A stretch of 64,000 nt of DNA from Aureobasidium sp. EXF-3400 (taxonomy: Eukaryota; Ascomycota; Dothideomycetes; Dothideales; Saccotheciaceae). The notes beneath the pieces are model-generated. The model had not been told where the DNA came from, did not search any database, and saw only the letters and a list, made by a program, of their open reading frames with translations. The stretch spans positions 55,711 to 119,710 of the forward strand of contig SWBL01000136.1 of assembly GCA_024195585.1 (NCBI GenBank). Reading direction: 5' to 3'. Position 1 is the stretch's first letter. The number at the start of each line of letters is the position of its first letter. The position numbers and the translations under genes are program-made. Shown here in pieces: positions 46,737-58,213 of this stretch.

Positions 46737-47532
46737 ATGATGTCGCTTCTGTGAGTCGCCATAAAAACATCTGAAGCGAGGCTTATACTGATTATTCCTG
46801 TCTAGAAAGGCTATCGCTGGTCCAACTGCACTCATCGTTGTCGGTTCCTCCGCTAACTCAGAATGTTTCCACATACACAAGCAACTGCTCTGCGACTGTT
46901 CCACCTACTTCAAGGCTGCTCTTAACAACGGCTTCATCGAAACACAGAATCAAACTATAGAGCTGGACGACGAAGACCCTATCATCTTTCGTACTTTCGT
47001 GCTTTGGCTCTACGAAAAGAAGCTAGACAAAGAAGCAATACCTTCTAGTGATGAGACGGAAGTCTTTCAGAGACACATGCTCGAGCTCTATGTCTTTGCG
47101 GACAAACGTGGCATTGTGGATCTGGCCAACGATACCATTACGATGCTAGCTTGCCTCTGGTCGTGCGAAGATGTGGTGCTGGACGACATTGAGTGGCTCT
47201 TCCCACTTATTCTGTCAAAAAGTCAGCTATACAGACTTCTCTTGGACAATCTAATCCTTGAAGCTCGAGCTTCCTCGATGACTCGCGGTCGTCTCCTTGG
47301 AGCGGGGTTACCGAAGGCAATATTAGTCGACCTCTTCCTCAGAAGCAATCACCTCCCGGAGAGTTTCAATCTCCATACTGCATGCTTCAATTCTGTTTGT
47401 TACTACCACCTTCACGATCAGCAGGACGGTATGAGTAAGGAAGAGTGCATTCGCCGCGTTGAGGCTGGATACAACGTTTGGTCTCCCAATATCAACTTGA
47501 AGCAGCAGGAGTGGAATTTGGGATGGGATTAG
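46737..47532 (+). CDS. BTB/POZ domain protein (tandem copy 2)
   Basis: Exons 46737-46750 and 46806-47532; 246 aa. A mini first exon (MMSL) and intron placement mirror copy 1. BTB landmarks are ALIVVGSSANSECFHIHKQLL, STYFKAALNNGFIE and IELDDEDPIIFRTFVLWLYE. The post-BTB segment contains FADKRGIVDLANDT, nearly the same as in copy 1, and the terminal CYYHLHDQQDGMSKEEC knuckle. The pair arose by tandem duplication. Function unknown; this type of small BTB-only protein is expanded in ascomycetes. Confidence 0.85.
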
Positions 47533-48378
47533 GATTGATCGGTGCAGGAATGGCAAGGTCAGAAACACCTCGAGAGAACGTCTTGAAACGCTAGCTAGCT
47601 TGCAACATACATCACTGAGGAAAGCAGTGAGACATTTTCGGGGCAACTATATTCAACATCATCCCGTCATTTTCTTTGTCCTGTATTATCAAGTTGACAT
47701 TCCTGACCTGTCAACCGCTTTTCGCCAGACTGTGACTCTTCTTCCCAGAAACTAGTTCCACCAAGCTTCCTACCAACATGCTAAAGACTGTCACAATCTT
47801 GCGATTGACCCATTCTCAATCGCGAGCACAATGGCTGTTATCAACGGTAGAGAAAAGCACAGATGCAATTCAGATGTGACTGGCCAAGGAGATGGCCTTC
47901 TCCAGGGTTTATATCTGCAGAGACCACACTCTTTGCGAAAGTTTTGTGCGTTTCTGCAGCTACGCTCTAACAGTCTTGAATACACGGGAAGGTTTGAGAG
48001 CTGTGTGATCATTCACAAAATCTTACAGACAAGTCAGTCACGCTTCCTTCAACGAATAAGATAATATTGCACACAAATTTCCTTCTCTGGACAAGTCTAA
48101 CATCGGTCAGATGAGAGATGACATTCCGTCGTGGGAAAAGTTCTTCCGTGTCCACTCGTTCTTTGGATACAAAGCTGCATCTCTAGGTAGCATCTGTTTC
48201 TTGAAGTTATGTATCTTCGCCGCCTCGGTGGCCCAGACGAGATTCGTTGCCGCCTAGTAGACTTGAGCTAGGCTTGACCGTGGCGGCCAACTGCTGAGCA
48301 ACGTAATACTTGTTAAAAGAGATGCCTGTGCAGCTTACAGTAGTGGTCCGGGCATCTCCCCGGAAGTTATAGTGGCCT
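47533..48378. other. Intergenic stretch with an inverted repeat
   Basis: 846 bp between the BTB gene (+) and the 3' end of the zinc-finger gene (-). It contains the hairpin at 48246-48291. No coding signal. Confidence 0.5.
48246..48291. repeat. Imperfect inverted repeat (two alternative hairpins)
   Basis: Outer arms GTTGCCGCC (48246-48254) and GGCGGCCAAC (48282-48291) pair with one bulge. Inner arms GCCTAG (48252-48257) and CTAGGC (48268-48273) pair perfectly, and the two share bases, so only one can form at a time. It may be part of a terminator or a mobile-element relic. Confidence 0.5.
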
Positions 48379-50643
48379 CTATTCTATCTTCCGAGTAGCC
48401 TGCTTTTTTAATTTGGCTCGCAATGCGGCCTCGAGCTTGATTATCTCCTCTGACCGTAGTTGTGCATGGAGTTCTTCTTGTCTCTCTATTGATTCCTGGG
48501 TCTCGGGATGCGGTTGTGCGGTGGAGACTCGCAGCAAACCCCTGTGCTTTGCCTTGGCCGTTGATGGTGCTAGCCTAGCAATCGTTTCATCTGCCTCGGA
48601 GGGTGCCACGTCTGCAAGCATCGCTTTATCTCCCTGACGACGACGGCGAGTATGTTCGAAAAGAACATCTGTCTCATACTTGTCAAGTTCACAGAGAACA
48701 ATTACAAAGTCTCGGTCCGTCTGTACCAGTATTAGCATGACGGTAACAGCTCAAGCGAAGTGGACTCTTACTCGATCGACCTCCCAAGGTACTAGATAAT
48801 GCTCCAGGGTCTCGGTATCGAGGAATTCTCGTCTGATCCGAGGATACACTGGTGCGTGGGCAGCCTTGCTGGCGTCCGTTTCCAGTTTATTCCTCGCGGA
48901 GGCTATATCTGCGTCCTCTGTATACTGTCCTTCCTCTTCAGTAACCTCCTTGATATATCCATCCTCATCCTCATCCTCATCTGGGTTCCGGGGAAGGACA
49001 AACAACGCAATCTCTTCCATGTGTGTGGCAAGGTGTTCATAGAGCCGAGATAGAGACATCTCCTTCGAGCAGATGAGGCATGCATCTATTCTAGTGTCGT
49101 TCATTTCTCTCTCGCACATATCAGCATACGTTGACACCCTTCGTTCATCTAAATTGCTTGAATGTGCAACCAGGAGATGTTGGATCATGTTTGCCTTCGA
49201 CGGCAGATCCTTGGCACATCCATGCGGACAGATCCATCTTCGTCGGTGCATCTGCTGTTCATGGTATATCCAGTCGTGTCGAGTAATAAAGAGTCTTCCC
49301 GGATCCGGACATCTTTCAAAGCTGCAAACATAGGGTCGAAGATCGCGAAAGACATGTTTTCTGTTGTGGTCAGGACACGGTGATTGAGCTGTTTCCATCG
49401 GGATCGCAACACTTACTTCCAAGTTTCCCTATCTTGCATCAGTTTAGATTCCAGGATGATACGACAAAATGGACATTCGAAATTCGTATCATTTTGAGAA
49501 TATTTCGGGACGTCTGGTACTCGGGTAGTGTTTGAACGTCCAAACACTGACTTAGCATAGACAGTGCGTGATTGTCCAACCTCGGTGTTGTTTCCCAGAG
49601 CAGATTTGGCAACAGTTGACAAGGAAGTGGATATGACCGGGATAATCTTGTCTTTCTGCTGATTTGTTTTACCAACAGCGCCGAAGGGTTTGGTCTGTGT
49701 CTCTGGTACGTCTGGATAATCGATCCAGTAGTCGAATTGCTCACGGCGGAAGAGGTTGGCCCAGGTGAGCCTCTGACAGAAAAACGCGATGTCTGCGATC
49801 TCTCGCTGCTCATTCTTCTTCCTTAGCTGGACTTCTGATTCAGTCACTACACGTTCCTCGTTTCCACCAACTCTTGATCGCATAGTTAGATGCCTCCACT
49901 GTCGTATCTTCTCTGAGACATGAGCATAGTCCAGTGTATCCCTCAGAGCATCTTGAGAAGGGATCGTTGAGTTGCTTGATCTGAGATACTTGCTAGAGTT
50001 TCGAGGACGTCTCAAGAGATCGGATATACGATAAAGCGAGCGGATGTTCTCGAATACTTTGGCGATGGTCTTCTTGAACCTAGTCATCCAAGGGCTTTCC
50101 ACACGCTCTTGTGCTGCATCACTCTCATCAGACAAGGACGAGTATTCCTCGTCCTCCGTGTCAACTTGCTGATATTTTTCTGTCTGTTCGACTGCTTTAC
50201 GAAAGTGAGTCACAATTCTAAAAACTTATGGAACATTCGATCAGACCTTTGGAAACATGATTAGCCAACCTCCGCAAAGATCCTATGACGATCGTTTTGG
50301 TATCATTGTCTTCACGAAGCTGTTCGTCCAGCGAGCGCCTCGCATTCTGTGGCAAGACGGCATAGCTTTGTTCGCCCCAAATGCGTAACCGACTGAACTC
50401 GTCTTTGACCTCTGGGACGATAACTTTGAATGTGTCTGATGAGCGCATGGGTTCAGACTGTAGAGCCAGCAAGAGAGTGCCGTATCTTCTTAGACAGCTC
50501 TCGAACAGGTGGCAGACGGAGTCATTGTCTGGATAACTGGCATTTACAGTCGCACCAGAGTGAGAAGCATCGGTTGCTGCCATGTCGTCGTCTTCAGTAG
50601 CTTTGAGGCGTGGTCTGTCCAGGCCATCGTAGATGTATGACAT
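48379..50643 (-). CDS. C2H2-type zinc-finger protein of the fungal NLR-associated kind
   Basis: Four minus-strand exons: 50643-50270, 50217-49417, 49360-48772 and 48720-48379; 701 aa. An alternative first exon starting near 50746 (MAAGSKRCGF) could splice past 50643. The N-terminal 125 residues form a helical domain (LRIWGEQSYAVLP) typical of the family. A linker with ECPFCR follows. The conserved zinc region is HVFRDLRPYVCSFERC, then RHDWIYHEQQMHRRRWICPHGC, NMIQHLLVAH and a final CLICSKEMSLSRLYEHLATH. The C-terminus (exon 4) is a coiled coil with REELHAQ. I recognise this as the widespread, poorly named ascomycete family often annotated as C2H2 or acuF-like; members commonly lie near incompatibility and NLR genes. 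Divergent from the DUF7580-like gene. Confidence 0.85.
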
Positions 50644-50871
50644 GGCAGATTAGTAGGTTCGATAGAGAGATGTGTAGCTCTGAAAAAGGGTTGCTTACGA
50701 GACGTCACGCGGGAGAGAAAGCCACAGCGCTTACTTCCTGCTGCCATTGGCCGGCGATACAGATTTGCTGACACATGCAGACGCAGCCTTTGCCTCTGCG
50801 GAGCAACATCTAGGATGCAAGTGCACGCGTTCTCTTTGTTTCTTGTTTCTTACATTCCTTCTATCAAAGCG
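50644..50871. promoter_or_regulatory. Shared promoter of the zinc-finger/DUF7580 pair
   Basis: 228 bp between divergent start codons (less if the zinc-finger gene has the alternative upstream exon). The close head-to-head layout suggests coordinated expression. Confidence 0.45.
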
Positions 50872-52674
50872 ATGGCAGAGGCAGCTGGGCTGGTGCTGGG
50901 TGCCATACCTCTTATCTTCTTAGCTCTAGACAAATACCAAGAGTGTTTGGAATTTGGCAGAAACTATGTGAAATACGAGGAAGCACTGGCCGAGCTGAGG
51001 GATGGGGTCTCTCTCCAACAGTTATTGTTTGATGGTACAATGGAGATGATAGGCTTGTATAGGCCGACTTATGTGGAACTTGAGGAATGTCTTCGGGTCC
51101 GCTTCCCTGGAAAACAAATGCTGTTGATAGGGCACATCAAGAGGATGGAGGCTACCATCAACCAGCTGATGGCTAACCTCAGAGTGGAAGCGAAGGGCAA
51201 GGTTAGTGAGATTCAACCCGATTGCAAGATAGACTGACATCTTCTCCAGCAGTCGGACAATATCTCATCTCGTGTCGGATGGGAGTGGCGGCGGGTGAAA
51301 ACAAGTCTGTCGGCAAATAAACGCAAGGATATGTTTGAAAACTTACACCGCTCGAACGAACTCCTACGCTCACTGTTGTTGAAGCCGGAGATTCCGCTGG
51401 AAGATCGGAGCCCAGTAGTCCAACGCTTTGTTGCCCGTTACAATCAAAATGATTGCGACGCTGTGCGCTTCCAAGCAGTTGATGTTAAGAAAGCGCTGGA
51501 CGCGTGTTGGCAATGCTCATGCTCGCACCGAACGTCCCTCGATCTCGATTGGTCTATCAACAGACCAAAAAGCTCGCCTGTGTTTAGTGTATCCCTATCC
51601 TACAAGAAAAGAGGCAATCAGGGCTCAACAGAAAGTCGACAATGGCGGAAGGCGCACGTCCAGGTCGACACAAGTGATACAAGCAGCAGCAGCAGCAGCA
51701 CAGGAGATGACAAGAGAGTTATGGGCCCCTCAAGAACAGACCTCAGGCTCACGGCGGCTCATCCTGAAACAACAGGATTGCAACAACGATCTCGATCGCG
51801 AGCGCCATTCTCTCAACTGTGGCCGAGAAGCCATTCGACAAGTCCGCTTCCTCCTTCGCCCAGAAAAATGGTAGCGGCTACTTCATCAGTTGATTGCGCG
51901 AGAAAGATAGACTCGCTTTGCCAGTTTGTCCGGAGACTGGACAATGGTGGTGAGCCTCTAGGTGTTCTATCCGTGCCAGAAGTGGCAAACCGCGTCCGTC
52001 TTACATCTATCCCTGGGACGTATACTGAACAGGCAACCTTGGTGCATCTGCTTCCACCACAGAAGCTCCCTAAACACCTTATACATCTGGTTCTCACTCG
52101 TCTGGAGCGTCTGGAGATCGCCGCGGCTGCTGCATGGACGACGTTGCTGCTGTGCGATACACCTTGGTTTGAGCATACATTGAACAAGCATAAACTCTGT
52201 TTCTTTTCGCAAGACATCCCTCTAGCTGGAATACCCGCTACAAGCCGGTGCATCTCCTTGACGCAGGGCTGCACTTTGGATCCACGGACCACGGACAACG
52301 ATACTATTTCGCATAACAAGCTCGTACGCAATGGAGCCATCTTTGCCCTGGGTGTTCTGTTGATCGAACTCTGCCTGAATCGATCGTTCGAGGAGTGCAA
52401 AAGGGCTGCAAACATTGACACTACTGTCACCACCGTGATTGACGATTACAATGTCGCAGACAATCTGATTGACGAAGTCTTCCGTGAGGGTGGTGCCTCT
52501 TATGGAAATGCGGTCCGAAGATGCATCAGGTTCGCTTTTCCAGGCAGAGACGTGACAAAAACCTTTAGTCACGCGACATTTCGACAAGATTTTCATAAAC
52601 TGGTCGTGGCCCCTGTCGAAGCTGTTCTGTCAATAACGCAGATGACTGACAGTTTTGGAAGCGAGAGTTCCTAG
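50872..52674 (+). CDS. DUF7580-like protein with degenerate kinase-like C-terminus
   Basis: Exons 50872-51201 and 51250-52674, with a 48-bp intron (the acceptor could also be 3 nt later); 584 aa. The start at 50872 gives the family N-terminus AEAAGLVLGAIPLIFLALDKYQ, a hydrophobic then helical domain found on many fungal incompatibility and prion-type proteins. The middle (about residues 230-330) is Ser-rich and disordered, with a CAG-encoded Ser run. The C-terminal part has FALGVLLIELCLNRSFEE, echoing kinase subdomain IX, and a final helical block, but I see no glycine loop, HRD or DFG, so no kinase activity is expected. Family members are inferred to act in heterokaryon incompatibility or defence. 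Paired head-to-head with the zinc-finger gene. Confidence 0.82.
51682..51702 (+). repeat. AGC microsatellite in coding sequence
   Basis: A run of about seven AGC triplets inside the DUF7580-like gene encodes a poly-Ser stretch and may vary in length between strains. Confidence 0.7.
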
Positions 52675-52691
52675 GTCTGATTCCTAACAAC

Positions 52692-52892
52692 ATGTGGCAC
52701 GTCCATGTGTCTCCACCAGATCAACAACGCAACAAGCATGCGCTGTGTCCAGAGCAGGTTGACACGCGACACGCGATGAAGAGAGTGTTCCGAGGCATCT
52801 TTCTGGTAGAGCTAGGTTTGCGCTATGCGTTCGAGGAGCTAGTAAGAAGTGAAATGCGTGTGGTAGCAGTAGTGAACATCATGCTCTCGTAG
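52692..52892 (+). pseudogene. Relic of a DUF7580-like C-terminus
   Basis: 66-codon frame, 17 bp past the stop of the DUF7580-like gene. Residues about 33-50 read RGIFLVELGLRYAFEELVR, which lines up with ALGVLLIELCLNRSFEECKR of the upstream gene (spaced ELxL...FEE), while the rest shows no homology. The best explanation is a decayed partial duplicate, or the tail of a former tandem copy. It could also be 3' UTR with a chance match. Confidence 0.4.
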
Positions 52893-52973
52893 AACATATA
52901 TGGGAATGATCAGTATTTTCGTAGCGACGGTGTTTCCTAATGTATGACATCGCTGAGCATTTCCCACAGAAGA

Positions 52974-55627
52974 TTAGCCAGTAGACAAGCTAGGAGGCAG
53001 ATCCTCATATCTCGTACCCCAAGCACTCTCCACAGGCCCAAGGGTCAACTCAAGCACACCCCCATCAACAAAGAACTCATGTCCAATCCAATTCTTCGTA
53101 TACGGCATCCCGTTCAGCGTAGCATCTTGAACATAGATATTCTTGTACTCAGCATCGAACTTGACATTTCGGATCGTAGCCTTGTTGCCAGATATCTTAT
53201 TCGTAATGCTGATTTCAGGGAAGAAGGGTGGTGTGATGAGGTACACATTCTGACCTGGTACAGGAAAGAGACCCATCATGGTTAGGACGATGAAGGAGCC
53301 CATGGCGCCTGAATCGTCGTTGCCGGGAATGCCGTTTACACTTGTGTTGAATTGGGATGGTATGTAGGAGTGTGCTCTTGCGGCGCTCTTACCAGGACGA
53401 CCGGCGTAGTGGTACTGGAAGACGGGTAGAAAGCCTTGCTCGTCGCCAATGTATAGCAAGCCGCTCTCATGGAGGTAGTCGAGACGCTTGACGAACGAAT
53501 CTGGGCCATCGAGAGCATTTATCAAAGAGGCCATGTCTTGGGGGACGTATGTTGTGTACAGCCATGCAGACCCTTCATACGTCTCATGACCCTCTGGGTT
53601 GAGGTAACATGAAGTGAAGTTAAGCAGAGGCGAGCAGAAAATCGGGTCCTGGAAACCCCATGTGCCGTTCAAGAATTTGGGCTGTAAGAACCCAGTAAAG
53701 CCAGTTTGTGTGCCGTTGATTGTAGAGTTCTGATCCTCTTTATAAAGGTTCTTCCAGTTCTCCGAGCGTGAGACGTACTGCTCGTGGTCCGAGGTGTGTC
53801 CAAGACCACGTGCCATTTCTGCGATGCAAAAGTCGTTGTATGCGTACTCGACTGTGCGAGAGATGCTGCGTGTGAATGGCCCTACGCCATATGAATCATA
53901 ATCATCAGCAGGGATGTATCCTAGTGACTTCCAGCTAGCCAGGCCTCCGCGACCTTCCACAGCCCAATTTTTTGGTTCGTCTTCGGCATCTGATACGACA
54001 GCTTCATACGCAAGAGCCCAGTCGATACCTTGGGTCAGGTTCTTGACATATGCATCGGCCAGCACGACATCAGCATTAGAACCACCTTGAGTAAATCCTT
54101 TGCATAATGACATTCGACAATCTGGAAGCTTGCCTTCGTGACGATATATATCCAGCAAGCTTCTGATCATCAAGGCCTGAGAGCTGGGATCGAACAGTGT
54201 AATCAAGGGATGTATGCTTCGGAATGAATCCCAGATACAGTAGTACGAATCATAGTATGGTTCTGTACTATCCCACAAGGGATTCTCGCCGGTGTAGTCT
54301 TGCGGGCTGATAGAAGCACGGTACAACCCGCTCCAGAAGATGGTCTGGAACTCATCACTGACACTTCCAGGTGTGACTGATACTACACTCATCTTGTCAT
54401 TCCAAGCCTGACGTGCGGCGGAGTGGGTGGTGTCGAAATCGAAGCCAGAAATCTCTTTCTCGGCATTTGAGCATGCTTGACTAGTGCTCATGAAACTCAA
54501 GCCGACTCGAGCCAGGATTTGAGTAGCGTTGTTCTCAGGCGCATTGAATCGCACCCAAGCTCCAGCCGGAAGTATGTCAGGAGAGTTGTTGACTCCATCT
54601 GGGACCACACTCAGGTTCTTAGGTTGAGAGCCAGCTCTGTTGTTCATGAAAACACCAGTATCGCGAATGCTTGCACCAGTAAAGTCGGCACAGAAGTGAA
54701 GGTCATATGTTCCGATGCCAAAGCTAGGACTAAAGGTTCCATTACCGACTAGTCTTCCGGTTTCTGGGTCCACAGAAATTGATCCGTTACTTCTAGATTT
54801 GGGCAGATCAATCAGATCTGCCAGGATGAGCGGACTCAGAGGCATGTCTGCAGAACCCTTGGGAAAGGAAAAGCGATATAGTGCAGTATGGTTCGTTACA
54901 GTCATTTCGGCACGGACAGAATTCTCAAGAGTGATTGCGAAGTATCCTGGTTCTGCAACAATAGAGCCATTGACCTGAGGAGTGGCTCTATCAATAGATG
55001 TGAATTGACATTGATCGAGGTCATCGTTCTGACATCCAGGGTGCGCAAAAAGAGGGAAGTTCCCGAGCGAGGGTGATCTGTATTGCTCGCTACGTTAGAC
55101 ATATGCTCGAAACAGTATTGTGTTCGGGAGGATGGAGTGTGAAGACTTAAATCAGACAAAACTCGAAATCGTCTCAAGGAATTTCCTTCTCGTGGGTTGA
55201 TGACATAAAATAGAGTGTGCTCATCATTTAAACATGGATTGGGAAAGACTGGGACGAACTTACCCTCCAGTTCCGCTATCGTGCATGTGGGAAAAGCCTG
55301 TGATATTGCTGTAGTCGCTAGCATAACCGCCCTGGTTTTCACCATTGACATCTGCGACAGCTTTGGCCATACCTGTGAGAAGGTCAGCAAGAGTCAAATC
55401 TTTCACAGTGAATGAAGAGCCATACCAAAAGGCAGAGTAGCACCAGCAAAGACATGACCTGCTCGATTGTCAACATAGGAGCGGGTGTCGCCCTTCTTCT
55501 CTTGTTTCGAACCTCCGAAGCCTGTGCCTATGAGCGGATCAATATAATGAAGGACGTCGGCTCCCTGAGCCAGAGCATAGCCGAAGTCAAGACTGAGCAA
55601 GCCATACAGTACCCAAAAGTGAGCCAT
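52974..55627 (-). CDS. GH92 alpha-1,2-mannosidase, secreted
   Basis: Minus-strand exons 55627-55426, 55372-55264 and 55077-52974; 804 aa. A signal peptide (VLYGLLSLDFGYALAQG) precedes the family start DVLHYIDPLIGTG. Exon 2 supplies GFSHMHDSGTGG; exon 3 carries SPSLGNFPLF, YYCIWDSFRSIHP, LCKGFTQGGSNADVVLAD and GIPGNDDSGAMGSF, all GH92 landmarks, including the acidic catalytic region GNDDSGAMGS near the C-terminus. These calcium-dependent inverting exo-mannosidases trim mannose from glycans. Numerous sequons fit secretion. Intron 2 is 186 bp, longer than usual here. Convergent with the DUF7580 locus, 82 bp after the relic. Confidence 0.95.
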
Positions 55628-56069
55628 CTTGTCGAGTAAGTGATGAAAGCAGATGTGCTTCCAACAAACACTCTGGCAATCACTGACTATACATAGTGTA
55701 GCATCCTGAGTGCTACAACAGCGACCCCGCCTTCAGTTGATGAGGAGCAGTGAAGCGAGCAAAAGGCTACGGTAAAATGCATGATGGACATGTCTCGATT
55801 GCAGCAAACATTGGCCGAGAGGAGTCAAAATACGATGCTACGGCACACAAAGGAAAAAGCGGGCACGAAACCAAGAGCGGTGGAGCGAACATCGCGCCAA
55901 GACGCTGACGTCGTAGCACTGGTGTTCCTCGGCTCGACTTGACAGATTTACGCCGTCGCGAACCCGGCGCGTCTTCTCATCATTGGTGACAGGAACGTGG
56001 AAGGAGCGACCATCTTTTTGTCCAAGGGCGATATACTCGACTAATCTAGGACTAAGAAGCACTTTAAAC
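55628..56069. other. Divergent promoter region GH92/unknown
   Basis: The 442 bp upstream of both genes show no coding signal. Confidence 0.45.
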
Positions 56070-56879
56070 ATGCTGGCAACTTCGACATACGGACCTACTT
56101 CATCACAACCGCACAAATTCTTGCCCAGCGTGCCGTCGCCACTCTCTCCTCGACGTGCAAATGTCAAAAATCCATCTACTTCCTTCTGGTCCTTTGACAC
56201 ATCAATGGCCACCTCAGCACCCCAACAAGCACCGAACCAGCAATCGCATGTACCCTTCTCGTCTCGGCCAGTGAAATCTGCCCCAATACCACGTTCTCAT
56301 GCTTTGCGCGAACGCCGGAGGGACATGTTCTTGCGCAAAGTTCGCCAATCTCGCGATGACAATAAGTGGGACTCGAGAATAGACGACGTATGTGATCATC
56401 TTCATTCAATCTCAATTCCGGTACTAACACTTGAGCAGATGGCTAGACTCGACTACCTGAAAGAAAAGCGACGATGGGAAGCTGAACAAGTACGATCCGC
56501 ACCCTCACTACACCCCGACTTCGCAGAAGCAGAAGAAGCCTCGGAGTACGACCTGCCCACGTACAGCAGCCAGATGGCATGGGATTCACAATCGCAGTTC
56601 GACTATCCTCCAGACCCCGAAGCCGATGCTATCCTACAACAAGAGAATGAAGAGTTGGAAGCCTTGGTCGCATTAATGCAAGAAGACGAGAATCGCCAGA
56701 ATCAGCAGTTCAACAATCAAGAAGTACAGGACGATCGTTCCTCAGCTTTCGGCAGTGACGATGATGAGTACGACAACATCTTCATGAATCTCATAGATGA
56801 GACTGGTGGTGCGGCTGCTGGTTCTGGACATCAGCAGCAACATCAACCCACAGCAGATGACGAGATGGATTTGAGCTAG
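56070..56879 (+). CDS. Acidic conserved protein of unknown function
   Basis: Exons 56070-56387 and 56439-56879; 252 aa. An in-frame ATG at 56205 gives a 207-aa version; I keep the longer one because the frame stays open and encodes SPLSPRRANV, a polar segment of a kind common in fungal proteins. The intron (51 bp, with a perfect TACTAAC branch site) is a multiple of three without stops. The visible core is basic and helical: ALRERRRDMFLRKVRQSRDD-NKWDSR, then MARLDYLKEKRRWEAEQ. The C-terminal half is acidic and Gln-rich with ENEELEALVALMQ and a DDDEYDNIFMNL motif. I do not recognise the family; a nuclear role is a guess from charge pattern. Confidence 0.7.
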   Translation: MLATSTYGPTSSQPHKFLPSVPSPLSPRRANVKNPSTSFWSFDTSMATSAPQQAPNQQSHVPFSSRPVKSAPIPRSHALRERRRDMFLRKVRQSRDDNKWDSRIDDVCDHLHSISIPVLTLEQMARLDYLKEKRRWEAEQVRSAPSLHPDFAEAEEASEYDLPTYSSQMAWDSQSQFDYPPDPEADAILQQENEELEALVALMQEDENRQNQQFNNQEVQDDRSSAFGSDDDEYDNIFMNLIDETGGAAAGSGHQQQHQPTADDEMDLS

Positions 56880-57211
56880 ATGGGCTCGTTAGAGCGAGGT
56901 CTTTTGTTTTTCCTCGTGGCTTCTTTTGTGATTTAGCGTGGCGTTGGCTGGATACCGCACAGGACTGGTGCATGGCTCGGTGGGAATGGCTGTTTATTAA
57001 AGAAAGGACCTGCATTAGGGATCGGATTAGCTGTACAAGCTCGGTGGACTGTTCACTTTACAAACTCGATAGCAATTGTAAACGCATTTTTGCCATTCTT
57101 TACTCTCTTTTGACATCCTCTATGGTGTATCGTCGCGATATCATCGAAAGCTGGTCTTCATGCCGAGTCCGTCCTCTTCATTTTCTTTTGGGTAATCCAT
57201 CTATCCACCTC
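56880..57211. other. Convergent spacer
   Basis: 332 bp of 3' sequence between the unknown gene (+) and riboflavin kinase (-). Nothing else seen. Confidence 0.5.
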
Positions 57212-57831
57212 TCAACTTGCAACACTGGTCTTGCCCTCGAATTCCAGTAGATAAGGATCCTCCTTGAACTTAGCATACCCCTCCCTTTCCAAACATTTCC
57301 TCGCAACAGCCACATCAAACTCAATATCCTCAATCAAACTCTCCTTACTCACATAATCATACTCAGGCCTAATAAATCCCAAAATGACCAGATTCATATG
57401 CGCGCCGTAGAAATCAGCGTCGAATTTCTCGAGAACATGGACTTCGACACTGCGGACTGTGTTTTTGTAGAAGGGGTTCCAGCCGATGGACATGACTTGG
57501 GGGTAGATGCGGGAGGTGGATGACAAGGAGCAGTAGCCGTAGTAGACGCCGGATTCGATGTCGTCGTGGCCGCCGATTGTGAGGCCTGAGAGGGGAATGT
57601 TGGCTGTAGGGATGCCGAGCTAGAGATAGTTATTAGATATTTTGATCTTTCGTTCCCATAAAAACTCGGTGGTTTTTGTTGTTTGTGAATATACAAGGCG
57701 AATGGTTCACTAACCTCTTTACTGCCACGTCCAAAGCCTTTGACGACTTGGCCGTTCAACTTGAGAGGAAATGGTGGCTCGGGGCCGCTGTCGGGGCCGA
57801 CGATGGTATCACGAGGACCGTCTGGACGCAT
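57212..57831 (-). CDS. FMN1: Riboflavin kinase
   Basis: Minus-strand exons 57831-57715 and 57619-57212, with a 95-bp intron; 174 aa, the usual size of fungal monofunctional riboflavin kinase. It phosphorylates riboflavin to FMN with ATP. Signatures: [18 protein letters not shown], where PTAN is the ATP/Mg site, rebuilt across the splice, then [23 protein letters not shown], the catalytic-region [15 protein letters not shown] (EVH contains the general base Glu) and [10 protein letters not shown]. The short first exon carries the first half of the nucleotide motif, so splicing is required for activity. No targeting sequence is obvious. Confidence 0.95.
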
Positions 57832-58213
57832 GTTGAGGTTTTGTTAATGTCTTGATAAGTTCGCAAGTTGTCGAAGCTCAAAGTAGTTGATCGATATATC
57901 TGCATGACATGTGTGGTCTCGGACGCTCGGACTTTTCGGCGTTCGCAGGCCCTTCCATGATCAACTTACTTCTAGGGACGTCTTCAATTTTCTACAACAA
58001 CAACTCGTTGTTCATCGTCTTTCTCATCTTTGGAATATCTTCTAGTCTTGCCTTGTAGCTCGAATGAGCTTGATCCTTTATGTGCTGAGGACATGGGCAT
58101 TTCACAGAATCATTAGATGCGCATCTACGGCATGACGGGAAATTGATATGGATCTATACGGCTGTAGCAAAACCTATCTCGTCCTCACTTCTCTTCCATC
58201 ATTAGTTCGTGGA
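57832..58213. other. Intergenic spacer
   Basis: The 382 bp upstream of riboflavin kinase and downstream of UFD2, both on the minus strand, hold no gene. Confidence 0.5.
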
